A DNA stretch of 64,000 nucleotides, from contig NZ_JAFFPS010000021.1 of assembly GCF_016919165.1 (NCBI RefSeq), forward strand, positions 1 to 64,000, written 5' to 3'. A program made the translations under genes and the position numbers. This DNA is from Leptospira chreensis. GTDB lineage: Bacteria; Spirochaetota; Leptospiria; Leptospirales; Leptospiraceae. The notes under the pieces were generated by a model. The model did not search any database, was not told the DNA's origin, and saw only the letters and a program-made list of their open reading frames with translations. Shown here piece by piece: positions 28,387 through 38,873 of this stretch. Positions within the stretch are counted from its first letter, which is position 1. Each line of letters begins with the position of its first letter.

Positions 28387-28503
28387 GGAATCCTTTCGCC
28401 TCAATGGTTTGGATTCCCCGCACAAGGGATAGAAGCGGAAATCCTTATCGCGGATGCGATAAGATTGGAGCGGATAGCCCGGTCCCTTTCTGTTAAGAAA
28501 GGG
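28387..28503 (-). repeat. Structured REP-like element downstream of the carbonic anhydrase gene
   Basis: Three inverted repeats sit in about 115 bases. GGAATCC (28387-28393) pairs with GGATTCC (28411-28417). CTTATCGC (28444-28451) pairs perfectly with GCGATAAG (28456-28463) around a ggat loop, flanked on both sides by AGCGGA. CCCTTTCT (28484-28491) pairs with AGAAAGGG (28496-28503) and overlaps the carbonic anhydrase stop codon. The central architecture, GATAGAAGCGG, hairpin, GAGCGGATAGC, recalls an intergenic repeat I have seen in Bacteroidetes genomes. Whether it is repeated in this genome cannot be told from one copy. A terminator role is also possible, but no U tract is seen. Confidence 0.55.
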
Positions 28504-29026
28504 AGGTGCCCCCAATTCCTTCTGTGCGATAGTTTTCTTTATACTTCGCGTAGTTGTTTGCCGTGCGTGTGATGATCTCGCGGTCTTTGTCTGTGATGTC
28601 GCGGATGATTTTGGCGGGACTGCCCATAATGAGAACTCCCGGCGGAATTTTCTTTCCTGGAGGAACAAGGGATCCGGCACCCACAAAGGACCATTCGCCG
28701 ATCTCCACATCGTCCATAAGCATAGCCCCCATCCCCACAAAACTATGGTCTTTCAAAACACAACCGTGGATGGTCGCATGATGGCCAATGGATACATAAT
28801 CTCCAATCGTAACGGGGAATAGATCTCTTGCCACATGTACCAAAGTCATGTCTTGGATGTTGACATGTTTGCCAATGGTGATGGTATTTACGTCACCACG
28901 GAGTACACATTGGAACCAAATGGAAGACTCTTCGCCAATTGTGACTTTTCCAAGCACGTCGGCAGAGGGTGCCACCCAGGCCGTAGGGTGGAGAGAAGGT
29001 GTATGGCCTTGAAAAGAACGGATCAT
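28493..29026 (-). CDS. Gamma-class carbonic anhydrase family protein
   Basis: A 177-residue left-handed beta-helix protein built of hexapeptide repeats. The metal ligands of gamma-carbonic anhydrases are conserved: His64 in TLVHVAR, and His82 and His87 in GHHATIHGC. It would hydrate carbon dioxide or act as a related hexapeptide enzyme; many family members have not been shown to be active. I use ATG 29026; an in-frame TTG at 29044 is possible. The stop codon is inside the loop of a hairpin belonging to the element at 28387-28503. It is divergent from the sucB operon. Confidence 0.9.
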   Translation of the reverse strand: MIRSFQGHTPSLHPTAWVAPSADVLGKVTIGEESSIWFQCVLRGDVNTITIGKHVNIQDMTLVHVARDLFPVTIGDYVSIGHHATIHGCVLKDHSFVGMGAMLMDDVEIGEWSFVGAGSLVPPGKKIPPGVLIMGSPAKIIRDITDKDREIITRTANNYAKYKENYRTEGIGGTSLS

Positions 29027-29183
29027 ACCACTAGGCCAAGGCAATCTAACTGAAACTCAAGGCCTTTTCGTTTTTTCCGCTTGCGTTTTTACCTTCTCAC
29101 AAGTTACCGTAGTCTTAGATTCAAATGGGATCTCTCTCCTCAAAAACGCTATTTTTCTCTAAAAACCTGCTAAGGAATATTTC

Positions 29184-30413
29184 ATGGCAATAGAAATCAA
29201 AGTCCCCGAGATGGGGGAATCCGTAACCGAAGCAACCATCAGTGCTTGGACCAAAAAAGAAGGCGATGCCGTAAAAGTAGACGAAGTGCTCGCTATTTTA
29301 GAAACAGACAAAGTCTCATTAGAAATTCCTGCTCCGACAAGTGGAGTCTTAAAATCCATCTCCAAAAAGGTGGGAGATGTGGTTCATGTAAGAGACATCA
29401 TGGGTGTCATTGAAGAAGGTGCTGTGGCAGTAGCTCCCGCAAGTTCGGGAACACCTGCTCCGCAAGCAGCAACCCCGGCAGCGCAACCTAACACAGGCAA
29501 AGTGAATGACGAACTTCCTCCTGCTGCTCGCAAACTCATCGAAGAAAATAAGTTAGATGTAACGAAGATTACAGGAACCGGTCGCAACGGCCAAATCACA
29601 AAAGAAGATGTAATTCTATTTTTGGAAAAAGGTGGTGCAAGCACTACTTCTGCTCCTAAGGCAGCGGCAAGTCCAGAAATCCCAAGAGCCGTCGTAGTCA
29701 ATACGAACAATGGCCCAAGAGAAACTATCGTTCCAATGACAAAGCTACGCCAAACAATTGCTAATCGATTGGTGCAAGCGCAACATACAGCAGCCATCCT
29801 CACTACGTTTAACGAAGTGGATATGTCTCCGATTATGGAACTTCGTAATAAATACAAAGACAAGTTCAAAGACACTCACGGTGTGGGTCTTGGATTCATG
29901 TCCCTCTTCACAAAAGCAGTGGTTGCCTCTCTCAAAGCTTTTCCTGCCATCAATGCAGAGATCCGAGGAACAGACATCGTCTACAAAAACTTCTATGATA
30001 TCGGAGTGGCTGTAGGTGGACCGAAAGGCCTTGTAGTTCCGATTGTGCGTAACGCCGACCTACTGAGTTTTGCTGGCGTGGAACAAGAGATCGCAAGACT
30101 TGCTGGCAAAGTAAAAGACGGTAAAATCGCACTCGAAGATATGGAAGGTGGAACTTTCTCTATCTCCAACGGTGGGGTTTATGGTTCGATGATGTCGACG
30201 CCAATCCTTAATCCTCCACAATCCGGAATTCTTGGGATGCACAATATCGTCAAACGCGCGGTAGTTGTGAACGACCAAATTGTCATTCGCCCTATGATGT
30301 ATTTAGCTCTTTCTTATGACCACAGAATTGTGGATGGAAAGGAAGCAGTTCAGTTCCTCGTTAAAATCAAAGAAATGGTAGAGGACCCTACAAGACTCCT
30401 CTTTGAGGTATAA
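29184..30413 (+). CDS. sucB: 2-oxoglutarate dehydrogenase E2 (dihydrolipoyl succinyltransferase)
   Basis: A 409-residue E2 subunit. The lipoyl domain (1-78) carries lipoyl-lysine Lys43 in ETDKVSLE. An Ala/Pro-rich linker leads to a peripheral-subunit-binding domain (about 108-147, [25 protein letters not shown]) and then the catalytic domain (about 175-409) with His380 in SYDHRIVDG. It transfers the succinyl group from E1 to CoA. A strong AAGGA ribosome site precedes the ATG. It is the first gene of the operon, six bases ahead of the E3 gene. The specific assignment to the 2-oxoglutarate complex rests on the neighbouring SucA-type E1. Confidence 0.96.
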   Translation: MAIEIKVPEMGESVTEATISAWTKKEGDAVKVDEVLAILETDKVSLEIPAPTSGVLKSISKKVGDVVHVRDIMGVIEEGAVAVAPASSGTPAPQAATPAAQPNTGKVNDELPPAARKLIEENKLDVTKITGTGRNGQITKEDVILFLEKGGASTTSAPKAAASPEIPRAVVVNTNNGPRETIVPMTKLRQTIANRLVQAQHTAAILTTFNEVDMSPIMELRNKYKDKFKDTHGVGLGFMSLFTKAVVASLKAFPAINAEIRGTDIVYKNFYDIGVAVGGPKGLVVPIVRNADLLSFAGVEQEIARLAGKVKDGKIALEDMEGGTFSISNGGVYGSMMSTPILNPPQSGILGMHNIVKRAVVVNDQIVIRPMMYLALSYDHRIVDGKEAVQFLVKIKEMVEDPTRLLFEV

Positions 30414-30419
30414 GGTTTT

Positions 30420-31826
30420 ATGGAACAATATGATATCGTTGTCATTGGTGCGGGTCCCGGTGGTTATGTAGCGGCAGTTCGTGCCGCGCAACTGGGTAAA
30501 AAAGTAGCCATCATTGAAAAAAGAAAAACTCTCGGGGGGACTTGTCTCAACGTGGGTTGTATTCCTTCCAAAGCCCTTCTCGATTCTTCTGAAGAATACC
30601 ACAAAACAAAACATAAATTAGCCGATCACGGAATCTCTGTAAAAGATGTAAAAATCGATATCGCAAAGATGATGGCTCGTAAAGACAAAGTGGTTACAGA
30701 AGTGACATCCGGTGTTGACTACCTGATGAAAAAAAATAAAATCACACGTTACCTAGGTCATGCTAGTTTTGTTTCGAAAACCGAAGTTTCGATCACTGCC
30801 GAAGATGGAAAAAAAGAATCCATCAGCGGAACGAACATCATCATTGCTTCCGGCTCCACACCCATTGAAATTCCTCCCCTTCCTGTGGATGGAAAAAATA
30901 TTGTGACTTCTGACCATGCGATTGGTTTTGATTCGGTTCCCGAACACCTAATCATTGTAGGTGCCGGTGTGATTGGACTCGAACTCGGATCGGTTTGGTT
31001 GCGTCTTGGTGCCAAAGTCACTGTGGTGGAGCTTATGCCACGACTTTTCGGAACTGCTGACCAAGCGATGGCAAGCCTTGCCGAAAGACTTCTTACCCAG
31101 CAAGGGATTAACTTCCTCTTTGAAACCAAAGTCCATGGGGCCAAAGTAAAGGGCAAAAAAGTAGAAGTAGAGATCGAAGGCAAAGACGGAAAAAAATCCA
31201 TTCTCGAAGGAGATAAGGTTCTCGTTTCCATCGGTCGCCGACCGAACACAGACGGACTCGGTGCCAAAGAAATTGGAATCGAGATGACAGACCGCGGTCG
31301 CGTGAAAGTAGAACTCAATAAATTCCAAACCAACATTCCGAATATCTATGCGATTGGCGACGTGGTCGATGGACCTATGCTTGCTCACAAAGCAGAAGAT
31401 GAAGGGATTGCCGTTGCTGAACTCATTTGTGGAAAGTATGGTCATGTAAATTATAAAGCCATTCCTTGGATTGTATACACTTGGCCCGAAGTGGCTTGGG
31501 TGGGTCTTGGCGAAGAAGAATTAAAAGCCAAAGGCATTGAATACAAAGTGGGGAAATACATGTTCAAACCGAACGCTCGTGCCAAAGCCATGAACGAAAC
31601 GGATGGACAAGTCAAAGTCATCGCTGACAAAAAAACAGACAAACTCCTGGGAGTTTATATCGTTGGGCCGCGTGCTTCCGACATGATCGCAGAAGTCGCC
31701 ATTGCCTTTGAATTTGGTGCCAGTGCGGAAGACATCGCTCGTTCCACACATGCCCACCCGACTCTTTCCGAAGTACTTCGGGAAGCAGCCATGGATGCCG
31801 ACGCAAAGTGGTCCATCCATTCGTAG
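30420..31826 (+). CDS. lpdA: Dihydrolipoyl dehydrogenase (E3)
   Basis: A 468-residue flavoprotein that reoxidises the E2 lipoyl group with NAD. The FAD motif GAGPGG is at 10-15, the redox disulphide is Cys42/Cys47 in [13 protein letters not shown], the NAD-binding motif GAGVIG is near 180-185, and the active-site base lies in the C-terminal HAHPTLSE. Length and motif order are typical. It sits between sucB and sucA, with an AAGG ribosome site formed at the end of sucB, so it is expressed as part of the 2-oxoglutarate dehydrogenase complex; it may also serve other lipoyl complexes. Confidence 0.97.
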   Translation: MEQYDIVVIGAGPGGYVAAVRAAQLGKKVAIIEKRKTLGGTCLNVGCIPSKALLDSSEEYHKTKHKLADHGISVKDVKIDIAKMMARKDKVVTEVTSGVDYLMKKNKITRYLGHASFVSKTEVSITAEDGKKESISGTNIIIASGSTPIEIPPLPVDGKNIVTSDHAIGFDSVPEHLIIVGAGVIGLELGSVWLRLGAKVTVVELMPRLFGTADQAMASLAERLLTQQGINFLFETKVHGAKVKGKKVEVEIEGKDGKKSILEGDKVLVSIGRRPNTDGLGAKEIGIEMTDRGRVKVELNKFQTNIPNIYAIGDVVDGPMLAHKAEDEGIAVAELICGKYGHVNYKAIPWIVYTWPEVAWVGLGEEELKAKGIEYKVGKYMFKPNARAKAMNETDGQVKVIADKKTDKLLGVYIVGPRASDMIAEVAIAFEFGASAEDIARSTHAHPTLSEVLREAAMDADAKWSIHS

Positions 31827-31860
31827 TAGAACCGTTGTTTTGTTGTTTTAGGGAGAGTAT

Positions 31861-34632
31861 ATGACAACCGACCAGATGATGAGTTTATACGGCGATAACG
31901 TCGTATTATTGGAAGAGTATTACAAGTTGTTCAAAGAAGATCCGGAAGGTCTCACAAAAGACTGGATCGATTTTTTCCATGAACTGGAAAGGACTTCCGT
32001 TTCGAGTAACGGTGGAAGTACCGGAAACGGTTTTAATGGAAATGGATATGTAAATTATGCATCCACGGAACACCGGAAAGGTTCCTCACTCAGCGACTTC
32101 GGTATCATCAACCTTCTCAACGCCTACAGAAGACAAGGCCACTTAGCAGCAAACCTCGATCCACTCGGAATCAACAAACCCAATCGCGAATTCATTGATC
32201 TCAAAGTTAAGGCCTTAAAACCAAGTGACTTAGAAACAGAAGTGGATTCTGGGATTGCCAATTTAGGAAAAGCCAAACTAAAAGATGTCATCGATTGGTT
32301 TGAAAAAACCTACTGCGGATCCATCGGTTGTGAACACTACTACCTTGTGAACGACGAGGAAAGAGAGTGGTTACAAAATCGTATGGAGCCGCTAGCAAAC
32401 AACGAACCAATCAGTAAAAAGATCGCCTTACGTTTGTTTGAAAAACTTTACCAAGCGGATAGTTTCGAAAACTTCCTCGCCAAAAAATTCGTAGGGAAAA
32501 AAAGATTCTCTCTCGAAGGTGGGGAAACAATGATCCCTATGCTTGACACTCTTGTCGAAGAGGCAGGTGGGCATAAAATGGATGCCCTTGTCATTGGTAT
32601 GGCACATAGAGGACGACTCAATGTTCTCGTAAATATTATCAGAAAACCAGCGGGCCTTATCTTTGCTGAGTTCGAAGAAAAACTAAACCCAGGCCAACTC
32701 GGTTATGCGGACGTAAAATACCACCTTGGGTATTCCAACAATGTGATGACCCATTATGGAAAAGAAGTCAAACTCTCTCTTGCCTTCAACCCATCGCATT
32801 TAGAAGCAGTGGATCCAGTGATCTTTGGATCGGTTCGTGCTCGCCAAGAAATGGCAAAAGACATCGATCGTTCTAAGTTTATGCCTGTGGCCATCCATGG
32901 GGATGCTGCCTTTGCCGGTCAAGGTGTGGTTGCCGAAACTCTCAACATGATGAACTTAGATGGTTATACAGTGGGGGGAACTTTCCACATTGTGATCAAT
33001 AACCAAATTGGATTTACCACTCTTCCGAGTGAATCCAGATCTACTTTGTATGCTACAGACCTTGCGAAAGGATTCCAAGTTCCGATCTTCCATGTGAACG
33101 GGGATGATCCAGAAGCGACTTACCGAGTCACAAAACTTGCGTTAGAATACAGACAAAAATTCAAAAAAGATGTGATCATTGATCTTATCTGCTATAGAAG
33201 GCTTGGACATAACGAAACCGATGAACCAACCTTCACTCAACCGCAGATGTATGATATCATCAAAAAACATCCAAAAACCATCAGCATTTACGAACAAAAA
33301 TTATTACAACGGGGTGATATCACTCCGGACGAAATCCAGTTCATTAAAGATGGAATTGCCCAAGGACTCGAAACTTCTTTCCAACAAGCGAAAGAAAAAG
33401 ACACTCGCATCACCGTGGATACACTGGGCGGCGTTTGGTCAAGGTATACAAAAGAACCTTTGGATTCCGATGTCCACACACAACTCCTCCAACAACAGTT
33501 AGGTGGGATTGTTAAAGCAGTCACAACCCTTCCCGAAGGATACACGGCGAATCCGAAACACATCAAAGTTTTGGAAGATCGCAAAAAAATGGGTGCGGGG
33601 GAATTACCAATTGATTGGGGATTTGCAGAATCTCTTTCTTTTGGTTCCATTTTAGAAAATGGATTTCCGATCCGTCTCGGTGGACAAGATGCACAAAGGG
33701 GAACTTTCTCTCATAGACATGCCACTCTCTCCGACATCGTGAATGGGAAAAAACTCACTCTCCTCAATCATATCAGTGAAAAACAAGCCAAGATCGATAT
33801 CGTAAACTCTTCCCTTTCGGAATACTCTTGTCTCGGATTTGAATATGGATATTCTCTTGCGGATCCGAATAGCCTTGTGATGTGGGAAGCTCAGTTTGGC
33901 GACTTTGCTAACAATGCTCAGGTGATCTTTGACCAGTTCATTTCCAGTTCGGAAATCAAATGGCAAAGGATGTCAGGACTTGTATGTTTACTGCCGCACG
34001 GGTATGAAGGACAAGGTCCGGAACACTCTTCGGCAAGATTAGAACGATTCCTCCAACTTTGTGCTTTGGACAATATCCAAGTCGCAAACCTAACCACACC
34101 GGCACAGTATTTCCATATCTTACGTCGCCAAATCTTACAAAGTTTCAGAAAACCTCTCATCATCATGACACCGAAGTCCCTACTTCGTTTGAAAGATGCG
34201 GCTTCTAGTTTGGAAGATATTACGACAGGTGCCTTCAGAAAGATCCTTCCGGATCCAGTGGCTAAACCGGAAAAGGTAGAGAAGTTACTTTTCTGTTCTG
34301 GAAAAGTTTACTACGACCTACGCAAAGCCATCGATGCTCAAAAGTTAGAAAATGTGGCTGTAGTGCGGATCGAACAACTCTATCCGTTCCCAGAAAACCA
34401 TATCCAACAAATGATTACAAGCTACGGAAAACTGAAAAAATTTGTATGGGTACAAGAAGAACCAAAAAACCAAGGAGCTTGGTTCTTTGTTCGTGATCGA
34501 ATTGAAGCGGTAATGCCAGAGAACAAACGTCTGCATTATGCAGGTCGTTCGGAGTTCCCAAGTCCTGCTTGTGGTCACGTGGTCACTCACCTAAAAGAAC
34601 AAGAAGATTTAGTAAAGGATGCCTTATCTTAA
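31861..34632 (+). CDS. sucA: 2-oxoglutarate dehydrogenase E1
   Basis: A 923-residue thiamin-diphosphate enzyme, close to the usual length of about 930. The N-terminal segment [19 protein letters not shown] matches the E2-binding region. The thiamin-diphosphate/Mg motif is GDAAFAGQG through NNQIGFTT (near 345-385), and the conserved [10 protein letters not shown] block lies near 247-256. It decarboxylates 2-oxoglutarate and succinylates E2. AGGGAGAG precedes the ATG. In many bacteria sucA is first; here it is last, after sucB and lpdA, and is followed by a strong terminator. Confidence 0.97.
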   Translation: MTTDQMMSLYGDNVVLLEEYYKLFKEDPEGLTKDWIDFFHELERTSVSSNGGSTGNGFNGNGYVNYASTEHRKGSSLSDFGIINLLNAYRRQGHLAANLDPLGINKPNREFIDLKVKALKPSDLETEVDSGIANLGKAKLKDVIDWFEKTYCGSIGCEHYYLVNDEEREWLQNRMEPLANNEPISKKIALRLFEKLYQADSFENFLAKKFVGKKRFSLEGGETMIPMLDTLVEEAGGHKMDALVIGMAHRGRLNVLVNIIRKPAGLIFAEFEEKLNPGQLGYADVKYHLGYSNNVMTHYGKEVKLSLAFNPSHLEAVDPVIFGSVRARQEMAKDIDRSKFMPVAIHGDAAFAGQGVVAETLNMMNLDGYTVGGTFHIVINNQIGFTTLPSESRSTLYATDLAKGFQVPIFHVNGDDPEATYRVTKLALEYRQKFKKDVIIDLICYRRLGHNETDEPTFTQPQMYDIIKKHPKTISIYEQKLLQRGDITPDEIQFIKDGIAQGLETSFQQAKEKDTRITVDTLGGVWSRYTKEPLDSDVHTQLLQQQLGGIVKAVTTLPEGYTANPKHIKVLEDRKKMGAGELPIDWGFAESLSFGSILENGFPIRLGGQDAQRGTFSHRHATLSDIVNGKKLTLLNHISEKQAKIDIVNSSLSEYSCLGFEYGYSLADPNSLVMWEAQFGDFANNAQVIFDQFISSSEIKWQRMSGLVCLLPHGYEGQGPEHSSARLERFLQLCALDNIQVANLTTPAQYFHILRRQILQSFRKPLIIMTPKSLLRLKDAASSLEDITTGAFRKILPDPVAKPEKVEKLLFCSGKVYYDLRKAIDAQKLENVAVVRIEQLYPFPENHIQQMITSYGKLKKFVWVQEEPKNQGAWFFVRDRIEAVMPENKRLHYAGRSEFPSPACGHVVTHLKEQEDLVKDALS

Positions 34633-34674
34633 AAATAAGATATCTCACTACAAACTAACTTAGTTTTGAATGGG

Positions 34675-34707
34675 GCCTTGAGCGAAATCTCAAGGCTTTT
34701 TTATTTT
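34675..34707 (+). terminator. Rho-independent terminator of the sucB-lpdA-sucA operon
   Basis: A perfect 8-bp stem (GCCTTGAG 34675-34682 with CTCAAGGC 34689-34696, loop cgaaat) is followed by TTTTTTATTTT. This is the clearest intrinsic terminator in the window and lies 42 bases after the sucA stop. Confidence 0.93.
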
Positions 34708-34756
34708 AAAGATCGTAAAACGTTTCTATAAGCAAAAATTTATATGAATTAAACAA

Positions 34757-34785
34757 TTGACAATCCAGCAAGCAGCCGTTAAATT
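34757..34785 (+). promoter_or_regulatory. Candidate sigma-70 promoter of the outer-membrane protein gene
   Basis: TTGACA at 34757-34762 and TAAATT at 34780-34785 are separated by the ideal 17 bases. The predicted start of transcription, about 34792, is immediately before the ATG at 34793, and there is no Shine-Dalgarno, so the message would be essentially leaderless. Confidence 0.55.
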
Positions 34786-34792
34786 CTCTGAA

Positions 34793-35626
34793 ATGAGAAA
34801 TGCAACCAAACGACTGTCACTTTTAAACTTTATTTTTATTATCCTATTTTTTTGTCCCTTTCTCGCAGTTGATTCCCAAACACAAAGACCGGAACCAGTT
34901 TATGGATTCTATAAAGGTGGATTTTATATGTCAGTTCTTGGAGGAGAAACCGCATATATAGGAGGGAGTCTTGTTCAAAGAGAACAAGCTTATCAAAACG
35001 GGCTCCGTACACAAGCGACTCTGGGTATCATGCCCGTACGAATGTTAGGTGTTCTTCCTTTCCCACAAAACTTTCCGTTACCGAATGACAAAATCCAAGC
35101 AGGAAATACACGAAGGGTGTCTATGGAATACGGACTTACCGAACACTTAGGATTTTTTATTTCTTATAGCACTATGTCCGTCGTGGCGCAAGGGAATAAC
35201 CAACTCGCTTTTCCGGATCGAAACAGCCTCAATGGATATACAAATTACGTAGAAGCCGTTCCCATCACGAATACACTTTATAAAGATAGAAACTATGGAC
35301 TCGGCCTTAACTATCATTTTTTATCAAGGAACAAGTTTGACCCCTTTGTTGGATTAGAAGTGAGTATTCTCAATTTTGATGCCAAATATAGAACAGGACA
35401 AGTGAACAATTTATACTACCCTACCTACACTCACCCAGGGACGGGAATTGGTGGTAGAGTTGCTTTAGGGATGAACTACTACGTCACTCCAGAATTTGGT
35501 TTTTCTTTGGAAGTTTTCGGGGCTCGCAAAATTCTTAAATCGAATGCATTCTCTTCAGAATCAATCAACCATGCGGGATTTCAGTTTGGGTTTATTTTCA
35601 ATATGGATGCAATCGGTAAGTATTAA
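34793..35626 (+). CDS. Putative outer-membrane beta-barrel protein
   Basis: A 277-residue exported protein with a signal peptide (about 1-28, LLNFIFIILFFCPFLAVDSQ). The mature part alternates hydrophobic and polar residues with aromatic girdles (GGFYMSVLGGETAYIGGSL, NYGLGLNYHFLSRN, GGRVALGMNYYVTPEFGFSLEVFG) and ends in FQFGFIFNM, typical of a membrane barrel. I chose the ATG at 34793; the in-frame TTG at 34757 is better explained as the -35 box of the promoter. No precise family is recognised. Confidence 0.75.
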   Translation: MRNATKRLSLLNFIFIILFFCPFLAVDSQTQRPEPVYGFYKGGFYMSVLGGETAYIGGSLVQREQAYQNGLRTQATLGIMPVRMLGVLPFPQNFPLPNDKIQAGNTRRVSMEYGLTEHLGFFISYSTMSVVAQGNNQLAFPDRNSLNGYTNYVEAVPITNTLYKDRNYGLGLNYHFLSRNKFDPFVGLEVSILNFDAKYRTGQVNNLYYPTYTHPGTGIGGRVALGMNYYVTPEFGFSLEVFGARKILKSNAFSSESINHAGFQFGFIFNMDAIGKY

Positions 35627-35630
35627 ACAA

Positions 35631-36371
35631 TCATTCCAAGGATCCGCTCAAAACTCCCTTGAACGAAACTGTATCAAAATCAAAGATATGCAGTTTATTC
35701 TCTGGTTCTGGGAGTTTTCTTCTTTTATTCACTTGTTTATCAGGATTTTTTCCTAGAACCAGCGTTAGATGGTTTTTTGCAGAATTGTAAACGACCTTTC
35801 TAAAATGAAATCCCACAGGTAGAACGGTTTCCAGTCTGTCTGTCTCTGGATCAAAAAGATAAACCAATTTATGATCTTTATAATTTAAAACCCCATCTAA
35901 GTTACTATCTTCTGTGACTGCCAAGATGATGATTTTTTTCTCCAAAGCCAGGACATCTTCTTTGGGATCATCGATAGTGTTAGAAACGGTTTTTTTGGCA
36001 AAGTCTCCGACAAAAAAATCCCAGATGTAAACATCATGGGGAAAGAGTTTTTGCACCTTTCCATCTTTTAAATTGATAGAATACAAATTCCTTGCATGAG
36101 ATAAGATTCCATCGGGACCAAACCCACCGGATTCAGTCACAAGACCATGGGGATAGATAAAGTATTGTTTCCAATAAATCTTTCCATTCCCATCTTCCAA
36201 ATCCAAACTATCAGAAGGTTCAGGAGTATTGTCTTTTTCTTTAGATTCCGGAGTTTCTACTGTAACTTCATACCCATCGTCATAGAGGCGCCAACTTTTA
36301 GTTAAACTAAAAGTAAGCACCGCTAGTATCAGTAAGAAGAATAGAAAAACTCCGACTCTAAACTTTTCCAT
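35631..36371 (-). CDS. Membrane-anchored hypothetical protein
   Basis: A 246-residue protein with one N-terminal transmembrane helix (about 6-26) and an acidic, Pro/Glu-rich spacer, followed by a strand-rich domain with repeats of the type NLYSINLKDGKV, LVYLFDPETDRL and KLHIFDFDTVSF, reminiscent of a small beta-propeller. Residues near DSNLDGVLNYKD resemble an EF-hand-type calcium loop. Function is unknown. Its ATG overlaps by one base the stop of the DegT aminotransferase gene (TAATG), indicating translational coupling in that operon. Confidence 0.75.
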   Translation of the reverse strand: MEKFRVGVFLFFLLILAVLTFSLTKSWRLYDDGYEVTVETPESKEKDNTPEPSDSLDLEDGNGKIYWKQYFIYPHGLVTESGGFGPDGILSHARNLYSINLKDGKVQKLFPHDVYIWDFFVGDFAKKTVSNTIDDPKEDVLALEKKIIILAVTEDSNLDGVLNYKDHKLVYLFDPETDRLETVLPVGFHFRKVVYNSAKNHLTLVLGKNPDKQVNKRRKLPEPENKLHIFDFDTVSFKGVLSGSLE

Positions 36372-37492
36372 TATTTGGTCGCGTTATACGCCTTTATCGC
36401 ACTAAACACTTCATCCAGTTCTGAATCTGTCATATAAGCAAACAGAGGGAAATTCAGAACCGATTTGGAGATCCTAGGCGCATTTCCATCCTTTCCAAAT
36501 CTTTCGATGAGGTATGGTTTGGCACCGGGTTGGTCAGACATGGCTCCAGGATAGATATTTCCAAATCCAATTCCTTTGTCTTTGAGAACTGCTTCGATTT
36601 TAGGACGCAGTTCCGGATTCACCAAAGTCACGTTACAGTATCCATTTTCGTCATAACCTTTCGGTGGTTGGATCACTCCAATCCCAAGTCCTGGAAGTTC
36701 TTTGTAGTATACGTTTTGTGATTTTTTACGAGAATCAATTCTTGCTTGTAGGTGTTTTAAAGACAAATTGAGGAATGCAGCTTGCAGCGAATCAAGTCTT
36801 GAGTTCCAACCCACAAGTCCATGTTCATAATGAGAAGTCCTTCCGTGGTTTACAAGTCTACGAGTCACAACAGATAACTCTTCATCGTTTGTAAACACAG
36901 CACCACCGTCACCAGCAGCACCTAACACCTTCGCAGGATAGAAAGAAGTAGTAGAGATTAACGCATCTTTGTATAATGACTTTCCATTAAACTTTACACC
37001 AAAACATTGTGCTCCATCTTCAATAAGAGCCACGTTCTTTTCTTTGCAAAATTTACGAAGTTCTTCAATCTTTGCCGTTCCCCAACCATACAAATGGACA
37101 ACAAGAGCAGCCTTTGGTTTTACTTTTTCTACAGCTTCCTGAAACACTTGGAAATCCATTTGTAAATCATCTGGATTTGTATCAATGGTGTATGGATCCC
37201 CGCCCACATTCACAACAGCTTCGAAGGTCGCCCAAAAAGTAGAGTCCGGTAACAAAACTTTATCACCACGACCCACACCCACAGCACGAAGAGCAAGCTG
37301 CAATGCATCGGTTCCATTAGCACAACCAATGGCATACTTTGTTTCTGCAAAGGAAGCAAGTCCTGCTTCTAAATCTGTAACTTCGTTTCCACCGATAAAC
37401 TGTGCGTTTACTGACATGGACTTTACTTTTTCATTCCAGGTGTCCAAAAATCCTGGTTCAAATCGTTTGATATCTATAAATGGAACTGCCAT
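36371..37492 (-). CDS. DegT/DnrJ/EryC1/StrS-family aminotransferase
   Basis: A 373-residue PLP-dependent enzyme of the sugar-aminotransferase family. The PLP lysine is Lys188 in [15 protein letters not shown], with the cofactor-contacting Asp159 in IEDGAQ. The phosphate-binding region [15 protein letters not shown] lies at 57-70. Such enzymes add an amino group to keto-sugars of nucleotide-sugar pathways for surface polysaccharides or cofactors; no nucleotide-sugar gene is adjacent, so the substrate is open. It is part of a minus-strand chain after pdxA, and its stop overlaps the next start. Confidence 0.9.
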   Translation of the reverse strand: MAVPFIDIKRFEPGFLDTWNEKVKSMSVNAQFIGGNEVTDLEAGLASFAETKYAIGCANGTDALQLALRAVGVGRGDKVLLPDSTFWATFEAVVNVGGDPYTIDTNPDDLQMDFQVFQEAVEKVKPKAALVVHLYGWGTAKIEELRKFCKEKNVALIEDGAQCFGVKFNGKSLYKDALISTTSFYPAKVLGAAGDGGAVFTNDEELSVVTRRLVNHGRTSHYEHGLVGWNSRLDSLQAAFLNLSLKHLQARIDSRKKSQNVYYKELPGLGIGVIQPPKGYDENGYCNVTLVNPELRPKIEAVLKDKGIGFGNIYPGAMSDQPGAKPYLIERFGKDGNAPRISKSVLNFPLFAYMTDSELDEVFSAIKAYNATK

Positions 37493-37504
37493 TGTATGCC
37501 CTTT

Positions 37505-37930
37505 TTATTTACTTATTGTGAAAATTTGATGAAGCCAACCATTGAACTCTTTGGAATACATGGTCCAAAGAAAAAATAATGCCCAATACAGAACCGTCCC
37601 ATAAGCAAGCGCTGGAATCAAGGTTTTACTTAAGTTATTGGATGCGGAATAATAAATTCGAATGAGAACGAGAGGCCATAAAAAGAATAAAAATACATAA
37701 ATCGAATTTCCCATAGCAGAGATCCACAGCAGTGCTTCGGCTTTGGGATTTTCTTTCCATCGTGTCACCCCTTCCCAAAACTCAGGAAAGAATTGAACCA
37801 AATAAAAACAAAATACGAGAAAGAAAAAGAACTTCCAATGGGATTCCAAATCTCTCCGGAAGAGAGTGAGAAGAAGGCCCACAAACCAAATGAAAAGAAC
37901 AGGAAAGGCTACGGTTTCCAATAGTGTCAT
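37505..37930 (-). CDS. Small four-helix membrane protein
   Basis: A 141-residue hydrophobic protein with four probable transmembrane helices at about 5-23, 31-49, 65-88 and 102-124. No family is recognised. It starts four bases after the pdxA stop and ends 12 bases before the DegT-family gene, so it lies within one operon. The function is unknown; a small membrane partner in cell-envelope metabolism is possible but unproven. Confidence 0.65.
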   Translation of the reverse strand: MTLLETVAFPVLFIWFVGLLLTLFRRDLESHWKFFFFLVFCFYLVQFFPEFWEGVTRWKENPKAEALLWISAMGNSIYVFLFFLWPLVLIRIYYSASNNLSKTLIPALAYGTVLYWALFFLWTMYSKEFNGWLHQIFTISK

Positions 37931-37934
37931 GAAT

Positions 37935-38873
37935 TTATTTTTCTTTCGTCTCCGAGAGTCGTTCTAAACAGGAGATGAGTCCTGTGGGATCTGCCACCCC
38001 TTTTCCTGCGATGTCAAAGGCTGTCCCATGGTCTGGGGACAGACGAGTAAAATCCAGTCCTAAGGTTATGTTAACTCCCTTTTTCCCTTCAAGCAATTTA
38101 AATGGAATGAGTCCCTGGTCATGATACCCTGCCAAATACAAATCGTACGGTTTGGCTCCTGGCAAAAAAGCAGAATCTGCAGAAAGGGGTCCTTCCACAG
38201 AAAACTTTGCTTTTCTTAAAATTTTGGCACCCACTGACAAGATGGTCGATTCTTCTTCCCCAATCTTTCCACCTTCCCCGGCATGCGGGTTGAGGCCCAA
38301 ATAAGCAATTTTTGGATTCTTTAAAAACTGCGAACGCACAAGAGCTTTGGAAAGTTCGGTCCAAGAAAACTTTTTCAATTCTTTCACTACGTCTTTTAGG
38401 GGAAGATGGGTGGTTAAGGGAATTACGTTTAATTTTTCCCCGGACATCATCATAAAGGTAGGTCGTTTGTAATACTCGGCCAAGGTTTCTGTATGACCGC
38501 GGAATCCTTTGACCCCGGCTTTTCCCACCCACTCTTTGGAGAGAGGAAGGGTGATGAGATCGGCCCCTAGTTCCTTTTGCCAGTCCATGGCGGCGAGAAG
38601 GGAATCGTAGGCCATTCTACCAGAGGTGGCGGAAGGTTTACCGAGAGTAAACTGGCGTGTTTTTTTAGAATCCGACCAAGGAAGAGAATAGAATCCGGGT
38701 GCGTCAATTGGTTGGGTGAGGTTGGGGAGCGAGGGAACCGTGAGGTTGTGGGGGCCACGGATGAAATAAATACGGTGGCGTTTCCCTAAGGATAACAACA
38801 GAGGGAAGGCGGAAACCACAAGTTCGTAGTTGATACTTGTTGGATCGCCTTCCGAAATCAGAATGGTTTTCAA
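37935..38873 (-). CDS. pdxA: 4-hydroxythreonine-4-phosphate dehydrogenase
   Basis: A 312-residue enzyme of pyridoxal 5'-phosphate biosynthesis (DXP-dependent route). The divalent-metal ligands of PdxA are recognisable: His127 in GFRGHTETL, His197 in LNPHAGEGG and His251 in AGYHDQGLIPFK. The C-terminal SPDHGTAFDIAGKG block is characteristic. The start codon is TTG directly after the bactofilin stop codon (TAATTG), with no intervening bases. PLP made here would serve the DegT aminotransferase and DapL, although the operon link may be coincidental. Confidence 0.95.
   Translation of the reverse strand: MKTILISEGDPTSINYELVVSAFPLLLSLGKRHRIYFIRGPHNLTVPSLPNLTQPIDAPGFYSLPWSDSKKTRQFTLGKPSATSGRMAYDSLLAAMDWQKELGADLITLPLSKEWVGKAGVKGFRGHTETLAEYYKRPTFMMMSGEKLNVIPLTTHLPLKDVVKELKKFSWTELSKALVRSQFLKNPKIAYLGLNPHAGEGGKIGEEESTILSVGAKILRKAKFSVEGPLSADSAFLPGAKPYDLYLAGYHDQGLIPFKLLEGKKGVNITLGLDFTRLSPDHGTAFDIAGKGVADPTGLISCLERLSETKEK

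Noticed and set aside
28369..28740. 123-codon minus frame over the hairpin element and the carbonic anhydrase gene
   Set aside because: It is an alternative frame of a well-supported gamma-carbonic anhydrase gene and has no protein-like features.
34757..34792. TTG at 34757 as start of the outer-membrane protein
   Set aside because: It is the first base triplet of a perfect -35 box and would place 12 polar residues ahead of a good signal peptide.
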